Made by a program: the position numbers and the translations under genes. A model generated the notes under the pieces. That model made no database searches. It was not told the DNA's origin and was given only the letters and a program-made list of their open reading frames with translations. A stretch of DNA of 64,000 nt, from positions 2,480,001-2,544,000 of the forward strand of contig NZ_CP093301.1 of assembly GCF_024362785.1 (NCBI RefSeq), in the 5' to 3' direction. Origin of the DNA: Evansella sp. LMS18. GTDB taxonomy: Bacteria; Bacillota; Bacilli; Bacillales; Salisediminibacteriaceae. Below are positions 51,596-61,067 of this stretch, in pieces. The first letter of the stretch is position 1, and every line of letters starts with the position of its first letter.

Positions 51596-51630
51596 AAAAG
51601 GGTATCTCAGCAACTTGAGATACCCTTACT
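51596..51630 (+). terminator. Terminator after array C
   Basis: AAGGGTATCTC/GAGATACCCTT hairpin around AGCAACTT. It is the first conventional terminator behind the ars operon, so ars read-through would include the whole array. Confidence 0.8.
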
Positions 51631-52043
51631 TATTTATTATGATTTTAAAGTAAATGCCGCGGTACATGTCCTGTACTGCTCCTGTAATTACTTAAAATAC
51701 CTATCCTGGAAGGATAACGACCCCTTCCTGGATAATGAAAGCCCTACCTCTCTTTCATCCAACGGCTCCGAGACCGCGCCAGTGTAAATAAGCTCGCTCA
51801 GAGTATTAACAGGATGCCAGATAATAATCGTAAAACATCGTTTACGTGAGATTTTTAATATATAATAATTCTTTACGAATTGAAAAGTCTAAAACCATAA
51901 TACAGCATGAAAATTGGCGAAGTATAAACACACCATTGAATATCATACCATCAACATTAAAATAATGCAACATTTATTTTTAGCAGTTTGCCGGCAGGAC
52001 CATTGGAAAGATACATAAACAGCAAAATAAGGGAGCAGATAAA
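51631..52043. other. Gene-free region before the GNAT gene
   Basis: AT-rich, with no convincing open frame or repeat. It must contain the promoter of the GNAT gene. Confidence 0.4.
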
Positions 52044-52541
52044 ATGGAGATTAGGACTCTAACGGTAAAGGACACAGAGATATACCGGGATTACCGGCTG
52101 GAGGCATTGAAACAAAATCCGGAAGCCTTCGCCTCTACTTATGAGGAAACCGTATCAAATACAGCACTGGAGAATATACGTGCAAACCTGGCTTCAGAGG
52201 AATCAGTCACACTGGGGATCTTTCAGGAAGGCAGGCTTGCTGCTTCAGCAGCACTCAGGTTTTACACGCTAGAAAAGCTGAAGCATAAGGCTCATCTGCT
52301 GGCGATGTCTGTTTCACCTCCAGCCAGAAATAAAGGGTACGGAAGAAAACTTGTAGAAGCTGCTCTTGAAATAGCTAAGGAGAGACAGGTTGAGCAGGTA
52401 CAGCTTGCTGTTGTCACCAGGAACAAACCGGCAATCAGTTTTTATGAATCTTTAGGCTTCATCACATATGGAGTTGAGAAACGGGCTCTTAAATATAATG
52501 ATCAGTACTGGGATGAAAACCATATGGTGCTGTTTCTTTAA
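52044..52541 (+). CDS. GNAT-family N-acetyltransferase
   Basis: A 165-residue acetyltransferase. Acetyl-CoA-binding motif A is LLAMSVSPPARNKGYGRKLVEAALEIA (about 92-118, with the Q/RxxGxG/A-like KGYGRK), followed by QLAVVTRNKPAISFYESLGFITYG. It starts MEIRTLTVKDTEIYRDYRLEALKQNPEAFASTYEE, as in many Bacillus GNATs acting on small molecules or proteins. The substrate is unknown. AGGGAG precedes the ATG. Monocistronic. Confidence 0.87.
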   Translation: MEIRTLTVKDTEIYRDYRLEALKQNPEAFASTYEETVSNTALENIRANLASEESVTLGIFQEGRLAASAALRFYTLEKLKHKAHLLAMSVSPPARNKGYGRKLVEAALEIAKERQVEQVQLAVVTRNKPAISFYESLGFITYGVEKRALKYNDQYWDENHMVLFL

Positions 52542-52652
52542 ATCTTAAGCAGCCCACACCAATAAACTAAATTCCCGCCTAAAAAATTGTCACGAGAACA
52601 TGCCATAGTGAATTAGCTGATATAGAAAAAATTGCTAAGGAGTTGTGGCGTA

Positions 52653-53513
52653 ATGTTCTATCATATAAAAGAGCTTCAATACCATGCGAAACCGGACCGT
52701 CCGGATCCAATATTTGCGAGACAGCTTCAGGAAATTCTGGGTGGGCAGTTCGGTGAAATTTCGGTGGCAATTCAGTACTTATTTCAGGGATGGAATTTCC
52801 GTGGAACAGATAAATATCGTGACTTACTAATGGATGTAGGTACAGAGGAACTGGCTCATATAGAGATGCTTGCTACGATGATTGCGCGCCTGCTTGATGG
52901 AGCGCCTGTTGGGGATCAGGAAACGGCTGCGAAAAATCCAGTCATTGGGGCTGTATTAGGTGGAATGAATCCTCAGCATGCGATCGTTTCCGGATTAGGA
53001 GCTATGCCTGCCGATGCAGTTGGAAACCGCTGGACGGCAAGTTATGTTATTGCAAGCGGAAACCTCCTCGCAGACTTCCGGGCAAACCTGAATGCGGAGT
53101 CCCAGGGGCGTCTTCAGGCTGTCCGGCTTTATGAAGCGACGAATGACCGTGGAGTGAAGGATATGCTTTCCTGGTTAATTGCACGTGACAGAATGCATCA
53201 GAATATGTGGAAAGCAGCGATTGCCGAACTCGAGGCCCAGGAGAATATAGTGGTTCCAAGCACATTCCCTACGGAACTGGAGAAATTCCAGGCCGCGTAT
53301 GACTTTTATAATCTGTCTGAAGGAGAGCAAAGTAAAGCAGGACGCTGGGCTAAAGGGAGAAGTATGGATGGACTCGATAACTTCAAGTATTACCCTCAGG
53401 CACCTGCTTATGGTGACAGGCCTGTACTTAAACCGGCACCGGCATATATCCATGATACTCACCCGATGATCAGGGAAGAGGGACAAAATCACGAACCTCC
53501 TAATAAAGCATGA
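52653..53513 (+). CDS. Manganese catalase (YdbD-like)
   Basis: A 286-residue dimanganese catalase. MFYHIKELQYHAKPDRPDP opens it, QFGEISVAIQYLFQGWN gives the first Glu, GTEELAHIEMLATMI the ExxH pair, and NLLADFRANLNAESQGRLQAVRLYE and DRMHQNMWKAAIAELE the second half. It breaks down hydrogen peroxide. The frame opens at 52632, but ATG 52653 with AAGGAG about 10 bases upstream is preferred. Similar to YdbD (general stress) and CotJC (spore). It is followed by a terminator and then by dps. Confidence 0.92.
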   Translation: MFYHIKELQYHAKPDRPDPIFARQLQEILGGQFGEISVAIQYLFQGWNFRGTDKYRDLLMDVGTEELAHIEMLATMIARLLDGAPVGDQETAAKNPVIGAVLGGMNPQHAIVSGLGAMPADAVGNRWTASYVIASGNLLADFRANLNAESQGRLQAVRLYEATNDRGVKDMLSWLIARDRMHQNMWKAAIAELEAQENIVVPSTFPTELEKFQAAYDFYNLSEGEQSKAGRWAKGRSMDGLDNFKYYPQAPAYGDRPVLKPAPAYIHDTHPMIREEGQNHEPPNKA

Positions 53514-53577
53514 ATAAAAAGAAAATGTGATCTTTTTATGGACTCATTTTGCAGACTCTGACGAAAGTAATTGCTCT

Positions 53578-53614
53578 AAAGCAGCTTCTCTTTTTCAAGA
53601 GGAGCTGTCTTTTC
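53578..53614 (+). terminator. Terminator after the Mn catalase gene
   Basis: Imperfect hairpin AGCAGCTTCTCTT/AAGAGGAGCTGT with T-run. Confidence 0.75.
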
Positions 53615-53696
53615 AATACATAGAATATCGAATTATGAAAAAAGATATGTTTAATGAGTAGTAAATTGAGGTACATAATTTATAGTTCTTACTACT

Positions 53697-53711
53697 TGAT
53701 AATTATTATAA
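53697..53711 (+). promoter_or_regulatory. PerR box upstream of dps
   Basis: TGATAATTATTATAA differs at one of fifteen positions from the B. subtilis Per box TTATAATTATTATAA. It lies about 45 bp upstream of the dps start, where the promoter must be. Confidence 0.7.
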
Positions 53712-53756
53712 TTAAATATATAATCTAATTAAGAAAAATATTAGGAGTTGATACAC

Positions 53757-54194
53757 ATGAATAACGATCTTACCCAAGCAATGAACAAGCAATTAGCGAA
53801 TTGGCAGGTACTTTATACTAAGCTTCATAACTATCATTGGTTTGTGAAAGGTCCTGACTTTTTCTCCCTTCATGAAAAGTTTGAGGAAATGTATTCAGGT
53901 GCTGCGGCAAATATCGATGAGATTGCAGAAAGGATCCTTACAATCGGAGGAGAGCCAGCTGCTTCTATAAAAGAATATCTGGAACTGGCGTCTATAGAAG
54001 AAGCTCGCGGTGGCGAATCAGCGAAAGAAATGGTTTCTGCCCTCTCCGAAGATCTTGGTGAATTAAGCAGAGGATTTGAAGAAATAATCGAATTAGCGGA
54101 AAAGCAGGAAGATGAGCCAACCGCTGACATGTTTATTGGAATGAAAACAGCGATCGAGAAAGATAAATGGATGATGGACGCATACCTGGGGTAA
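53757..54194 (+). CDS. Dps/MrgA-type ferritin-like DNA-protection protein
   Basis: A 145-residue Dps protein. The ferroxidase residues lie in KLHNYHWFVKGPDFFSLHEKFEEMY (about 28-52). The frame opens at TTG 53748, but ATG 53757 is preferred with AGGAG 9 bases upstream. It stores iron in ferric form using hydrogen peroxide and shields DNA. The Per box upstream fits PerR control, as for B. subtilis mrgA. Confidence 0.92.
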   Translation: MNNDLTQAMNKQLANWQVLYTKLHNYHWFVKGPDFFSLHEKFEEMYSGAAANIDEIAERILTIGGEPAASIKEYLELASIEEARGGESAKEMVSALSEDLGELSRGFEEIIELAEKQEDEPTADMFIGMKTAIEKDKWMMDAYLG

Positions 54195-54214
54195 TTGTTA
54201 ATACAAATATTCTT

Positions 54215-54250
54215 AAGAGAGAAGCCTGTTTTATTGGCTTTTCTTTTTTT
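54215..54250 (+). terminator. Terminator after dps
   Basis: AGAGAAGCC/GGCTTTTCT hairpin around TGTTTTATT, followed by a long T-run. Confidence 0.85.
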
Positions 54251-54336
54251 TACACTATAAGAAAGTATAAAATTTTAGCAGGGAAGTTGATTCGGCGCAG
54301 AGAAAATTTTTAGGGCTATAGTATAAGTGCAACTAC

Positions 54337-54377
54337 GCCTCTGTCTTCGCCTCTGTCTTCGCCTCTGTCTTCGCCTT
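54337..54377 (+). repeat. 12-bp microsatellite-like tandem repeat
   Basis: GCCTCTGTCTTC is repeated three times in a row, with a partial fourth copy (GCCTTA), just before a GGCTCGCCAATCGGCGAG hairpin. Non-coding. Confidence 0.8.
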
Positions 54378-54491
54378 AAGGCTCGCCAATCGGCGAGTTT
54401 TCTTTATGGAATTAGCTTTTCTCCAGCCGTTATCAGACTGATAAAAAAATTAGGACACTAAGCAATTATCTCGATTACCGAAATATTTCTA

Positions 54492-54521
54492 TTGAGTTAA
54501 AACAGGAATCTGTGTTATATT
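54492..54521 (+). promoter_or_regulatory. Sigma-A promoter of the marR-MATE operon
   Basis: TTGAGT (54492-54497), 18-base spacer, TATATT (54516-54521), then 34 bases to the ATG with AGGGAG between. A MarR operator probably overlaps it, but I cannot single one out. Confidence 0.6.
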
Positions 54522-54555
54522 AGTCAGGACATTTTATTTAGGGAGCTAATAAATT

Positions 54556-55005
54556 ATGGCTAAAAAGAAAATGGATGAATTAGTGGGCTACCATCTTGGT
54601 ATGGCTGCTCATCTGATCCAGAACCATTATAATAAAAAGCTTGCAGAACATGGCTTAACGGCTGCTCAGTCAAGAGTGTTATACATCTTGAACCAGCATG
54701 AAAAACTCATGCAGGCAGAACTTCAGAAACGTTTGTATATCCAGGCCTCCACAATGAATGGAATTATTGACACACTGCTGAAAAAAGAACTGATAACGAA
54801 AGATGACAGTAAGGAAGACAGAAGATCTAAAGTGATCAGTATTACTGCTGCTGGTCAATCCCTTGAGGAAAAACTTTCAAATGAAGTTTACGAGATTGAA
54901 GAAAGCTTGTTAAAAGGATTCTCTCCGGAAGAACAGCAGCTTTTTGTTTCCTGGATAAAACGAATGAGGGAAAATCTGCAGGACATGAAATTATCAGCAC
55001 GATGA
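54556..55005 (+). CDS. MarR-family transcriptional regulator
   Basis: A 149-residue winged-helix protein: YHLGMAAHLIQNHYNKKLAEHGLTAAQSRVLYILNQHE, LQKRLYIQASTMNGIIDTLLKKELITKDDSKEDRRSKVISIT. The DRR motif in the wing is present. It lies 22 bp upstream of a MATE exporter gene and most likely represses that operon in response to a compound the pump removes. AGGGAG precedes the ATG. Confidence 0.93.
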   Translation: MAKKKMDELVGYHLGMAAHLIQNHYNKKLAEHGLTAAQSRVLYILNQHEKLMQAELQKRLYIQASTMNGIIDTLLKKELITKDDSKEDRRSKVISITAAGQSLEEKLSNEVYEIEESLLKGFSPEEQQLFVSWIKRMRENLQDMKLSAR

Positions 55006-55027
55006 CTGATTGAAAGAAGGAATTACA

Positions 55028-56419
55028 ATGCAAAAAGAACAAAGTACAAGGCTTGGGACGGAACCTATTCCTAAGCTGTTAAGGAACTTATCCATACCGG
55101 CAATGGTCGGTATGTTTGTAATGGCTTTATATAATGTAGTTGATACAATCTTCATTTCCCATTTCGTAGGGATTCAGGGAGTCGCAGGTGTAACAATCGC
55201 TTTTCCACTGATGATGATCATGATGGCGGTAGCCGCGGCTGTAGGTATCGGAGGAGCTTCCGTCATATCTCGAAGGCTGGGGGAAAAGCGGGAAGGGGAT
55301 GCGAACAAAGTTTTTGGGAACATACTTACTATGATTTTCGCAGTGAGCATCGCTGGTTTTTTAAGCGCCTTTTTGTTTTTAGATGAGATGCTGTACTTGT
55401 TCGGTGCAACAGCGGAGATTCTCCCTTACGCAAGGGATTACTTGTTTCCTATTTTAATTGGTACTTTCTTTTTCTCCTTTGCCTTTACTACAAACGCTAT
55501 TATTCGCTCAGAGGGAAATGCACGTTTTGCGATGATGACGATGATTATTCCTTCTGTCCTGAATATACTGCTTGACCCTGTCTTTATCATTTATCTTGAT
55601 ATGGGTGTACAGGGAGCGGCAATAGCCACAGTTATTGCTCAGGCTTCTGTCAGTATTGTAATTGTACGTTACTTTATGACTGGGAAAAGCACGTTATTTT
55701 TCTCCCTTGCTGATATGAAACCACGCTTCGATCTGATCAAGGAAGTCATTGTTATTGGAATGCCTGCATTTTTCCGGCAAGTGGCAGGAAGTGTGATGAT
55801 GATTGCCATTAATACCATGCTTATAAGGTTTGGAAGCGAATTTTATGTCGGGGTGTTCGGAATTGTACAGCGTGTACTCATGTTCACATTAATGCCAATG
55901 ATGGGGATACTGCAGGGAATGCAGCCTATGATAGGATATAATTACGGAGCGAAAGAATATGACAGGCTGAGGGATACAGTCTGGCTCGGGCTTAAAGTGG
56001 TTACTGTTTATTCGGCTGCTATCTTCCTGATTGTGATGTTGTTCCCTGAAGTATTTATGAGAATCTTCACTGCTGATCCGGAAGTAATCAGTACAGGGGC
56101 AGAAGGTATGAGAGTCATATTTGCTGCTGCTATTCTGATTGGAGTGCAGGTGGTAAGCGGCGGCTTATACCAGGCATTAGGGAAAGCGAAGCCGGCGCTT
56201 ATTTTATCAATGGCGCGCCAGGTATTGTTCCTGATCCCTCTCGTACTGATACTGCCCCATTATTTTGGAGTGATGGGTGTGTGGCTCGCATTTCCAATCG
56301 CTGATGTGCTTGCGTTTATTCTGTCTGCCGCATTACTCTACAGAGACCGGAAACTATTTTTAGTAAAGCCGGATAAAGTAAAAATGGAGGATGAGACACC
56401 GCCTGTATCCTCCTCTTAA
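55028..56419 (+). CDS. MATE-family multidrug/Na+ efflux transporter
   Basis: A 463-residue transporter with twelve membrane helices. PKLLRNLSIPAMVGMFVMALYNVVDTIFISHFVG opens it, with the MATE repeats NAIIRSEGNARFAMMTMIIPSVLNILLDPVFI and GLYQALGKAKPALILSMARQVLFLIPLVLILP. The frame opens at 55010, but ATG 55028 has GAAGGA upstream. It exports cationic drugs or other compounds in exchange for Na+ or H+. Operon with the MarR gene. Confidence 0.93.
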   Translation: MQKEQSTRLGTEPIPKLLRNLSIPAMVGMFVMALYNVVDTIFISHFVGIQGVAGVTIAFPLMMIMMAVAAAVGIGGASVISRRLGEKREGDANKVFGNILTMIFAVSIAGFLSAFLFLDEMLYLFGATAEILPYARDYLFPILIGTFFFSFAFTTNAIIRSEGNARFAMMTMIIPSVLNILLDPVFIIYLDMGVQGAAIATVIAQASVSIVIVRYFMTGKSTLFFSLADMKPRFDLIKEVIVIGMPAFFRQVAGSVMMIAINTMLIRFGSEFYVGVFGIVQRVLMFTLMPMMGILQGMQPMIGYNYGAKEYDRLRDTVWLGLKVVTVYSAAIFLIVMLFPEVFMRIFTADPEVISTGAEGMRVIFAAAILIGVQVVSGGLYQALGKAKPALILSMARQVLFLIPLVLILPHYFGVMGVWLAFPIADVLAFILSAALLYRDRKLFLVKPDKVKMEDETPPVSSS

Positions 56420-56433
56420 AAGACAGCCTCCAT

Positions 56434-56562
56434 TTAAAGGAAGCCGTCTGTGTTGCCGCTTTTTCCAAGCTGTGAAAAGAAATCCAACGAGAGTCCAATG
56501 ACAAACAAAATTGCACCGATTAAAAGTATACCGCTGACAAGCAGACTAACATCTTGTTCCAT
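56434..56562 (-). CDS. 42-residue single-TM peptide, unknown
   Basis: The gene starts at ATG 56562 with AGAGGGGG 8 bases upstream and ends 14 bp beyond the MATE stop, facing it. The product begins MEQDVSLLVSGILLIG, has one hydrophobic helix (about 6-28) and a short polar tail with Gly and Asn. No family recognised. The perfect ribosome site favours a real gene; convergent position with the MATE gene is noted. Confidence 0.55.
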   Translation of the reverse strand: MEQDVSLLVSGILLIGAILFVIGLSLDFFSQLGKSGNTDGFL

Positions 56563-57113
56563 AGTTTCAGCCCCCTCTTGCTGGTTTATTTAATGATTAT
56601 CGTTATATTTTTAAAAGCAGAGATACTTCATTTTATGAGTCAAAGCAGCACTAAGTGATTAGGGAGGTTACACAATAAAAGCGGCAGTGTAAAAAGGAAT
56701 TATTTAGAGTGCTGCTTCAGCTTCTGGAAAAAATATCCTGTCTTCACCCTTTAGGCTCTCATTCTTCTTCATGGAAGGAATGGGGGCTTTTTTCAATAGC
56801 AGAACAGCAAAGTCTCCTAAAAGCCTGGAAACTCTACATGGATTATCCCGGAATCTGGGATAAATACATTTCCCCCGCCAATTCCTCACGAGTATATATA
56901 AGCTGATTTTCCTATCCCGGAGGGGGACTATGTTCCTTCCATCCAGCAGATAAAATAGTGTGCGGCAAGGACTTTATTATCGCCTTTTGGTAAAAACACA
57001 TTACGTTACTTAATCTTCTGAATTTTTAATATATGATAACTTTGTAATCTCAAAAATGAAGGAGGGAAGTGTTTTTTAGGAAGATGAGAATCAGTTAAAA
57101 AAAGGAGGCAGTT
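56563..57113. other. Gene-free region between the 42-residue peptide gene and the PepX-like gene
   Basis: Two short opposite open frames at about 56704-56906 lack ribosome sites and family features, so I do not call them. No repeat of the window's other types is seen. Confidence 0.4.
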
Positions 57114-58961
57114 ATGCTGAGGAAAAAAGTATCGTTTTCTTTATTGAGTTTTACATTAGCTTTTTCATTGTTCTCTGTGCCTGGAAGTCCGGACGCTGCA
57201 ACTGAGAGTCTGCCGCTGAACGGAACGATTCCGGAAACTGGAACAGAAGTAACGAATATTGAATTGGATAACGACGGTGTCACTAAACCTATTTACACAA
57301 CGGAAGATGCGATTGTGGAAGAATTAATGGTGGAAACCACGGTAGACAGTGACGGAGACGGTGAACTGGACCAGGTGGCTATTCGTATCATGCGTCCTGA
57401 TACGCCTGAAGGGATCCAGGTGCCGGTTATTTATGAAATGAGTCCGTACCGTGCAGGGCTGGACTGGTCCTACCCGTTTTTTGATGTAGATGTAGAACTT
57501 AATGCTGTTTCCCATCCAGGTAAAGGACTTGGCCGTGGCGGAGGGCCGAATGCAGGACCGCAAAACCTTGGGACTCTCGGGAACTATTTTGTACCAAGAG
57601 GCTATGCGGTCATTCTTGGGGAAAGCATTGGTACTGGTAAATCAACTGGCTGTGCCACAATAGGGGATTACCAGGAAATTGCAGGTACGAAAGCTGTTAT
57701 CGACTGGCTTAACGGCAATGCACGTGCGTTCAATTCCGATGGAGAAGAGGTCTTTGCTGACTGGACGACAGGAAATGTAGGAATGATTGGCGCTTCTTAT
57801 AATGGTACTTTGCCAAATGGTGTAGCTACTACAGGGGTGGAAGGACTAAAAACAATCGTTCCTATCGTGGCAATCAGCAGCTGGTACGATTACTTCCGTG
57901 CTAACGGAGCTGTTGTTGCGCCAGGGGGATACCAGGGTGAAGATGCAAGTGTTCTTCTTGGTTTTGTGAACACCCGGGCTAACTCTGAAATATGCCAGCC
58001 TGTTATAGACCAGATGATTGAAGATGAAGACAGAATTACAGGGGACTATAATGATTTTTGGGATGCGAGAAATTACTTAAATGATGTTGATAATATCGAA
58101 GCAAGTGTACTTGTAGCCCATGGCCTCAACGACTGGAACGTAAAAACAAAGCAGTTTGCCCAATGGTGGGAAGCTCTTGGGGAAAATGATGTGGACCGTA
58201 AGCTCTGGCTCCATCAGGGAGGACACGGTGCTCCGCCGGCATCTCTCTGGAATGTGGAGCGGCACCGCTGGTTCGATTACTGGCTGTATGGTATTGAAAA
58301 TGGGATTATGGATGAAGACATGGTAAACATTCAGCGTGAGGACCGCAGCTGGGTACAGCAGGAAAACTGGCCTCATGTGGATGCGGAAACAACAAGTTTA
58401 TACTTAAGAGGTGAAGGAGATGGTACAGGGTCAATCCACAGCAAGCCTGTTCCGAACCGTCCTCACGATAAACAAACGCTTATTGACGCTCCGCAGACAA
58501 GAGCAAACACTCTTGCCGCTGACCCTGATAACACAAATGATAACCGCCTCGTTTACTTAACAGACGTTTTAACGGAAGATGTGCATATGAGCGGCACACC
58601 TGAGGTAAGTATTCGCGCGAGCATCGACCGTCCGGTTGCTAACTTGACCGCTCTGCTTGTGGAGTATGACGAAAATAATAATGCGAATATCATTACAAGA
58701 GGCTGGATGGACCCGCAAAATATTCATTCTGCGGACCGCTCCATCAGCATTGTTCCTGGAAGGGAATATACATTCGAATGGGACATGCAGCCTGACGATT
58801 ATATTTTTGAAGCGGGGAATCGAATTGGTGTCGTCCTCCTTGCAAGTGATTACGAATATACTCTCCGTCCATCCGGAGGGACTGAAATCACTGTGACACC
58901 GACACGCAGTAAAGTCATCCTGCCGGTTACAGGTGGCAGAAGTGTTTTAGAAGGTAAGTAG
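57114..58961 (+). CDS. Secreted Xaa-Pro dipeptidyl-peptidase-like hydrolase (S15/CocE type)
   Basis: A 615-residue exported protein. The signal peptide is about 28 residues (SLLSFTLAFSLFSVPGSPDAA). The catalytic Ser is Ser228 in MIGASYNGTLPNG; the acid is in LVAHGLNDWNVKTKQ (about 345) and the His in LHQGGHGAPPAS (about 378). The C-terminal jelly-roll domain (from about 440) contains SIRASIDRPVANLTALLVEYDE. This is the X-Pro peptidase/CocE fold; release of Xaa-Pro dipeptides from peptides outside the cell is likely, though esterase activity is possible. AAAGGAGG precedes the ATG. Confidence 0.87.
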   Translation: MLRKKVSFSLLSFTLAFSLFSVPGSPDAATESLPLNGTIPETGTEVTNIELDNDGVTKPIYTTEDAIVEELMVETTVDSDGDGELDQVAIRIMRPDTPEGIQVPVIYEMSPYRAGLDWSYPFFDVDVELNAVSHPGKGLGRGGGPNAGPQNLGTLGNYFVPRGYAVILGESIGTGKSTGCATIGDYQEIAGTKAVIDWLNGNARAFNSDGEEVFADWTTGNVGMIGASYNGTLPNGVATTGVEGLKTIVPIVAISSWYDYFRANGAVVAPGGYQGEDASVLLGFVNTRANSEICQPVIDQMIEDEDRITGDYNDFWDARNYLNDVDNIEASVLVAHGLNDWNVKTKQFAQWWEALGENDVDRKLWLHQGGHGAPPASLWNVERHRWFDYWLYGIENGIMDEDMVNIQREDRSWVQQENWPHVDAETTSLYLRGEGDGTGSIHSKPVPNRPHDKQTLIDAPQTRANTLAADPDNTNDNRLVYLTDVLTEDVHMSGTPEVSIRASIDRPVANLTALLVEYDENNNANIITRGWMDPQNIHSADRSISIVPGREYTFEWDMQPDDYIFEAGNRIGVVLLASDYEYTLRPSGGTEITVTPTRSKVILPVTGGRSVLEGK

Positions 58962-59007
58962 ATTAATTGAATTGTCACCTGAAGAAAAAGGTATAAATGG
59001 GTAAAAC

Positions 59008-59043
59008 AAAAACTGCTGGGAGCGAGTGCTCCCAGCAGTTTTT
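59008..59043. terminator. Bidirectional terminator between the PepX-like and Usp genes
   Basis: Perfect 16-bp stem AAAAACTGCTGGGAGC/GCTCCCAGCAGTTTTT around GAGT; A- and T-runs suit both directions. Confidence 0.93.
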
Positions 59044-59047
59044 CAGA

Positions 59048-59467
59048 TTATTTGACCATCACAACCGGTGATTTTACATGTTTCATTACTTTATGGCTTA
59101 CGCTTCCCAGAATCATTGTCTGGACAGTGCTGCGGCCCCGGCTGCCTATAACGAGGCAGTCGTATTTCCCTTCATTTGCATGTTTAATAATTGTCTCTGC
59201 CGGAGTACCATGCAAAATCGTGGTTTTGCAGCTGAGCCCGGACTCGCTGATCAGATTTTCATATCTGCTCAGCATTTCCTTTCTTTTTAAAGAAGCGGTG
59301 TCAGAATCGCCGTATTTTAAAACATCTGATTTTGACTTGCTTCCGTCAAGCACATAAAGAATTTCTATAATAGCTCCATCAGTTAACTTTCCAAGCCCGA
59401 TTGCTTTTTCGGCAGCTCTAAAAGAGTGAGGAGATCCATCAGCGGCGAGCAAAATATTTTTAAACAT
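59048..59467 (-). CDS. Universal stress protein (UspA family)
   Basis: A 139-residue Usp fold protein. MFKNILLAADGSPHSFRAAEKAIGL opens it, and the ATP-binding motif is visible as VIGSRGRSTVQTMILGSVSHKVMKHVKSPVVMV (GxxGRS/T-like). The frame opens at 59482, but the ATG at 59467 has GGGGG 8 bases before it and fits the family start. It lies 58 bp after the SulP gene in the same direction, so it is probably cotranscribed; Usp proteins often accompany SulP transporters. Confidence 0.9.
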   Translation of the reverse strand: MFKNILLAADGSPHSFRAAEKAIGLGKLTDGAIIEILYVLDGSKSKSDVLKYGDSDTASLKRKEMLSRYENLISESGLSCKTTILHGTPAETIIKHANEGKYDCLVIGSRGRSTVQTMILGSVSHKVMKHVKSPVVMVK

Positions 59468-59525
59468 CATTACGGCCCCCATTTTCTGTTTTAACCATAA
59501 GATTAAGGCAACAGATTCCTTTGAA

Positions 59526-60989
59526 TTAGTGTCCCGAGGCTTTGCTTAAACCGCCGATTTTTTCCATAAGCTGCGAGCTTTCCTTGTTAAGGCCCCTTAT
59601 CTCCACTTCCACGCCTTTTTGTTCGTATTTATATTCAATCTTATCGATGGCACCAACGGCGGAATCATCCCATAAATGAGCTTGAGTTACATCAATTATA
59701 ACTTTTTCCACCGTGTCATTATAGTTAATTTGTGCGACAAAATCTGTAACTGAAGCAAAGAAAAGCTGCCCGTTAACAAAGTAAGTCTTTTCTGTTTTAT
59801 CTTCTGAGAGCATCGTCTCCACCTTAACTCTTGAAATCTTCCAGGCGAAGAAAATGGCACTTAGAATTACCCCTGCAAATACTCCCTTAGCAAGATCATG
59901 TGTGTATACTACAGTTCCCACTGTAACTACCATGACGATTGCGTCGGTACGAGGGATTTTATGAATGTTTATTAAGGAATTCCAGTCAAAAGTTCCGATA
60001 GATACCATAATCATAACTCCGGCAAGTGCAGCCATAGGAATCTGTACAACCACATTACCGAGAAGAAGGATCAGAACTATAAGGAACACCCCGGCAACTA
60101 AGCAGGAAAGACGTCCTCTGCCGCCTGATTTGACGTTAATAACAGACTGTCCAATCATGGCGCAGCCGGCCATGCCGCCGAAGCAGCCAGTTACCATATT
60201 AGCAATACCCTGTCCACGGCTTTCCTTATTTTTATCGCTGTCAGTGTCAGTCATGTCATCAACGATGGACGCAGTCAATAACGATTCAAGCAAACCTACT
60301 ATCGCCAGTGCGAGAGAGTAAGGAAAAATGATCATTAACGTTTCTAAATTCAATGGTATGTTCGGCAGTGCGAAAAGCGGCAATGTTGCAGGTAATGCCC
60401 CCATGTCGCCGACTGTACGGACGCCGAAGTTCATTGTAATCGCAATAGCAGTAACTACAACAATTGCAACTAGTGTAGAAGGGACCGCCTTCGTAATTTT
60501 GGGCAGACCATAAATAATTAATAATGTTAATGCCACAAGTGCGTACATAACCCATGTTTCATTCACGAAATGCTGGAGCTGCGCAGTGAAAATCAGAATT
60601 GCTAATGCATTAACAAAGCCGATCATCACAGAGCGGGGAACAAACTTCATAAAGCTTGCAAGTTTAAACACTCCAAACAGCACCTGCAGGACACCGGTTA
60701 AAATTGTAGCTGCAAGTAGATACTCGAGACCATGGTCGGCGACAAGGTTTATCATCAGTAACGCCATCGCGCCTGTAGCGGCGGAAATCATTCCTGGTCT
60801 CCCTCCAACAAAAGCAATGACAATTGCAATACAGAATGACGCATACAGACCCACCATTGGATCCACACCCGCAATAATGGAGAAGGCAATTGCCTCCGGT
60901 ATAAGAGCAAGAGCGACAACGATCCCCGCAAGGACGTCACCTCTGACATTTCCTAACCATTCTTTTTTCAGTTTTTCAGTAAAATTCAC
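59526..60989 (-). CDS. SulP-family anion transporter with STAS domain
   Basis: A 487-residue transporter. The membrane core of ten or more helices begins [37 protein letters not shown], with [28 protein letters not shown] as another signature. The C-terminal STAS domain is about residues 400-487 ([42 protein letters not shown]). The family carries sulfate, bicarbonate or other anions; which one is unclear. The frame opens at 61067, but GTG 60989 is preferred, with AAGAGGT upstream. Operon with the Usp gene. Confidence 0.9.
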   Translation of the reverse strand: MNFTEKLKKEWLGNVRGDVLAGIVVALALIPEAIAFSIIAGVDPMVGLYASFCIAIVIAFVGGRPGMISAATGAMALLMINLVADHGLEYLLAATILTGVLQVLFGVFKLASFMKFVPRSVMIGFVNALAILIFTAQLQHFVNETWVMYALVALTLLIIYGLPKITKAVPSTLVAIVVVTAIAITMNFGVRTVGDMGALPATLPLFALPNIPLNLETLMIIFPYSLALAIVGLLESLLTASIVDDMTDTDSDKNKESRGQGIANMVTGCFGGMAGCAMIGQSVINVKSGGRGRLSCLVAGVFLIVLILLLGNVVVQIPMAALAGVMIMVSIGTFDWNSLINIHKIPRTDAIVMVVTVGTVVYTHDLAKGVFAGVILSAIFFAWKISRVKVETMLSEDKTEKTYFVNGQLFFASVTDFVAQINYNDTVEKVIIDVTQAHLWDDSAVGAIDKIEYKYEQKGVEVEIRGLNKESSQLMEKIGGLSKASGH

Positions 60990-61067
60990 TACTGCACCTC
61001 TTTCTGATGTTAAATTATTTTTTATTAGTTGAGCCTCTCCGTAAGAAGCTCGATCCGGCAAGAACAT

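Noticed and set aside
56704-56906. Two opposite short frames before the PepX-like gene
   Set aside because: No Shine-Dalgarno, no family features; each is likely the shadow of the other.
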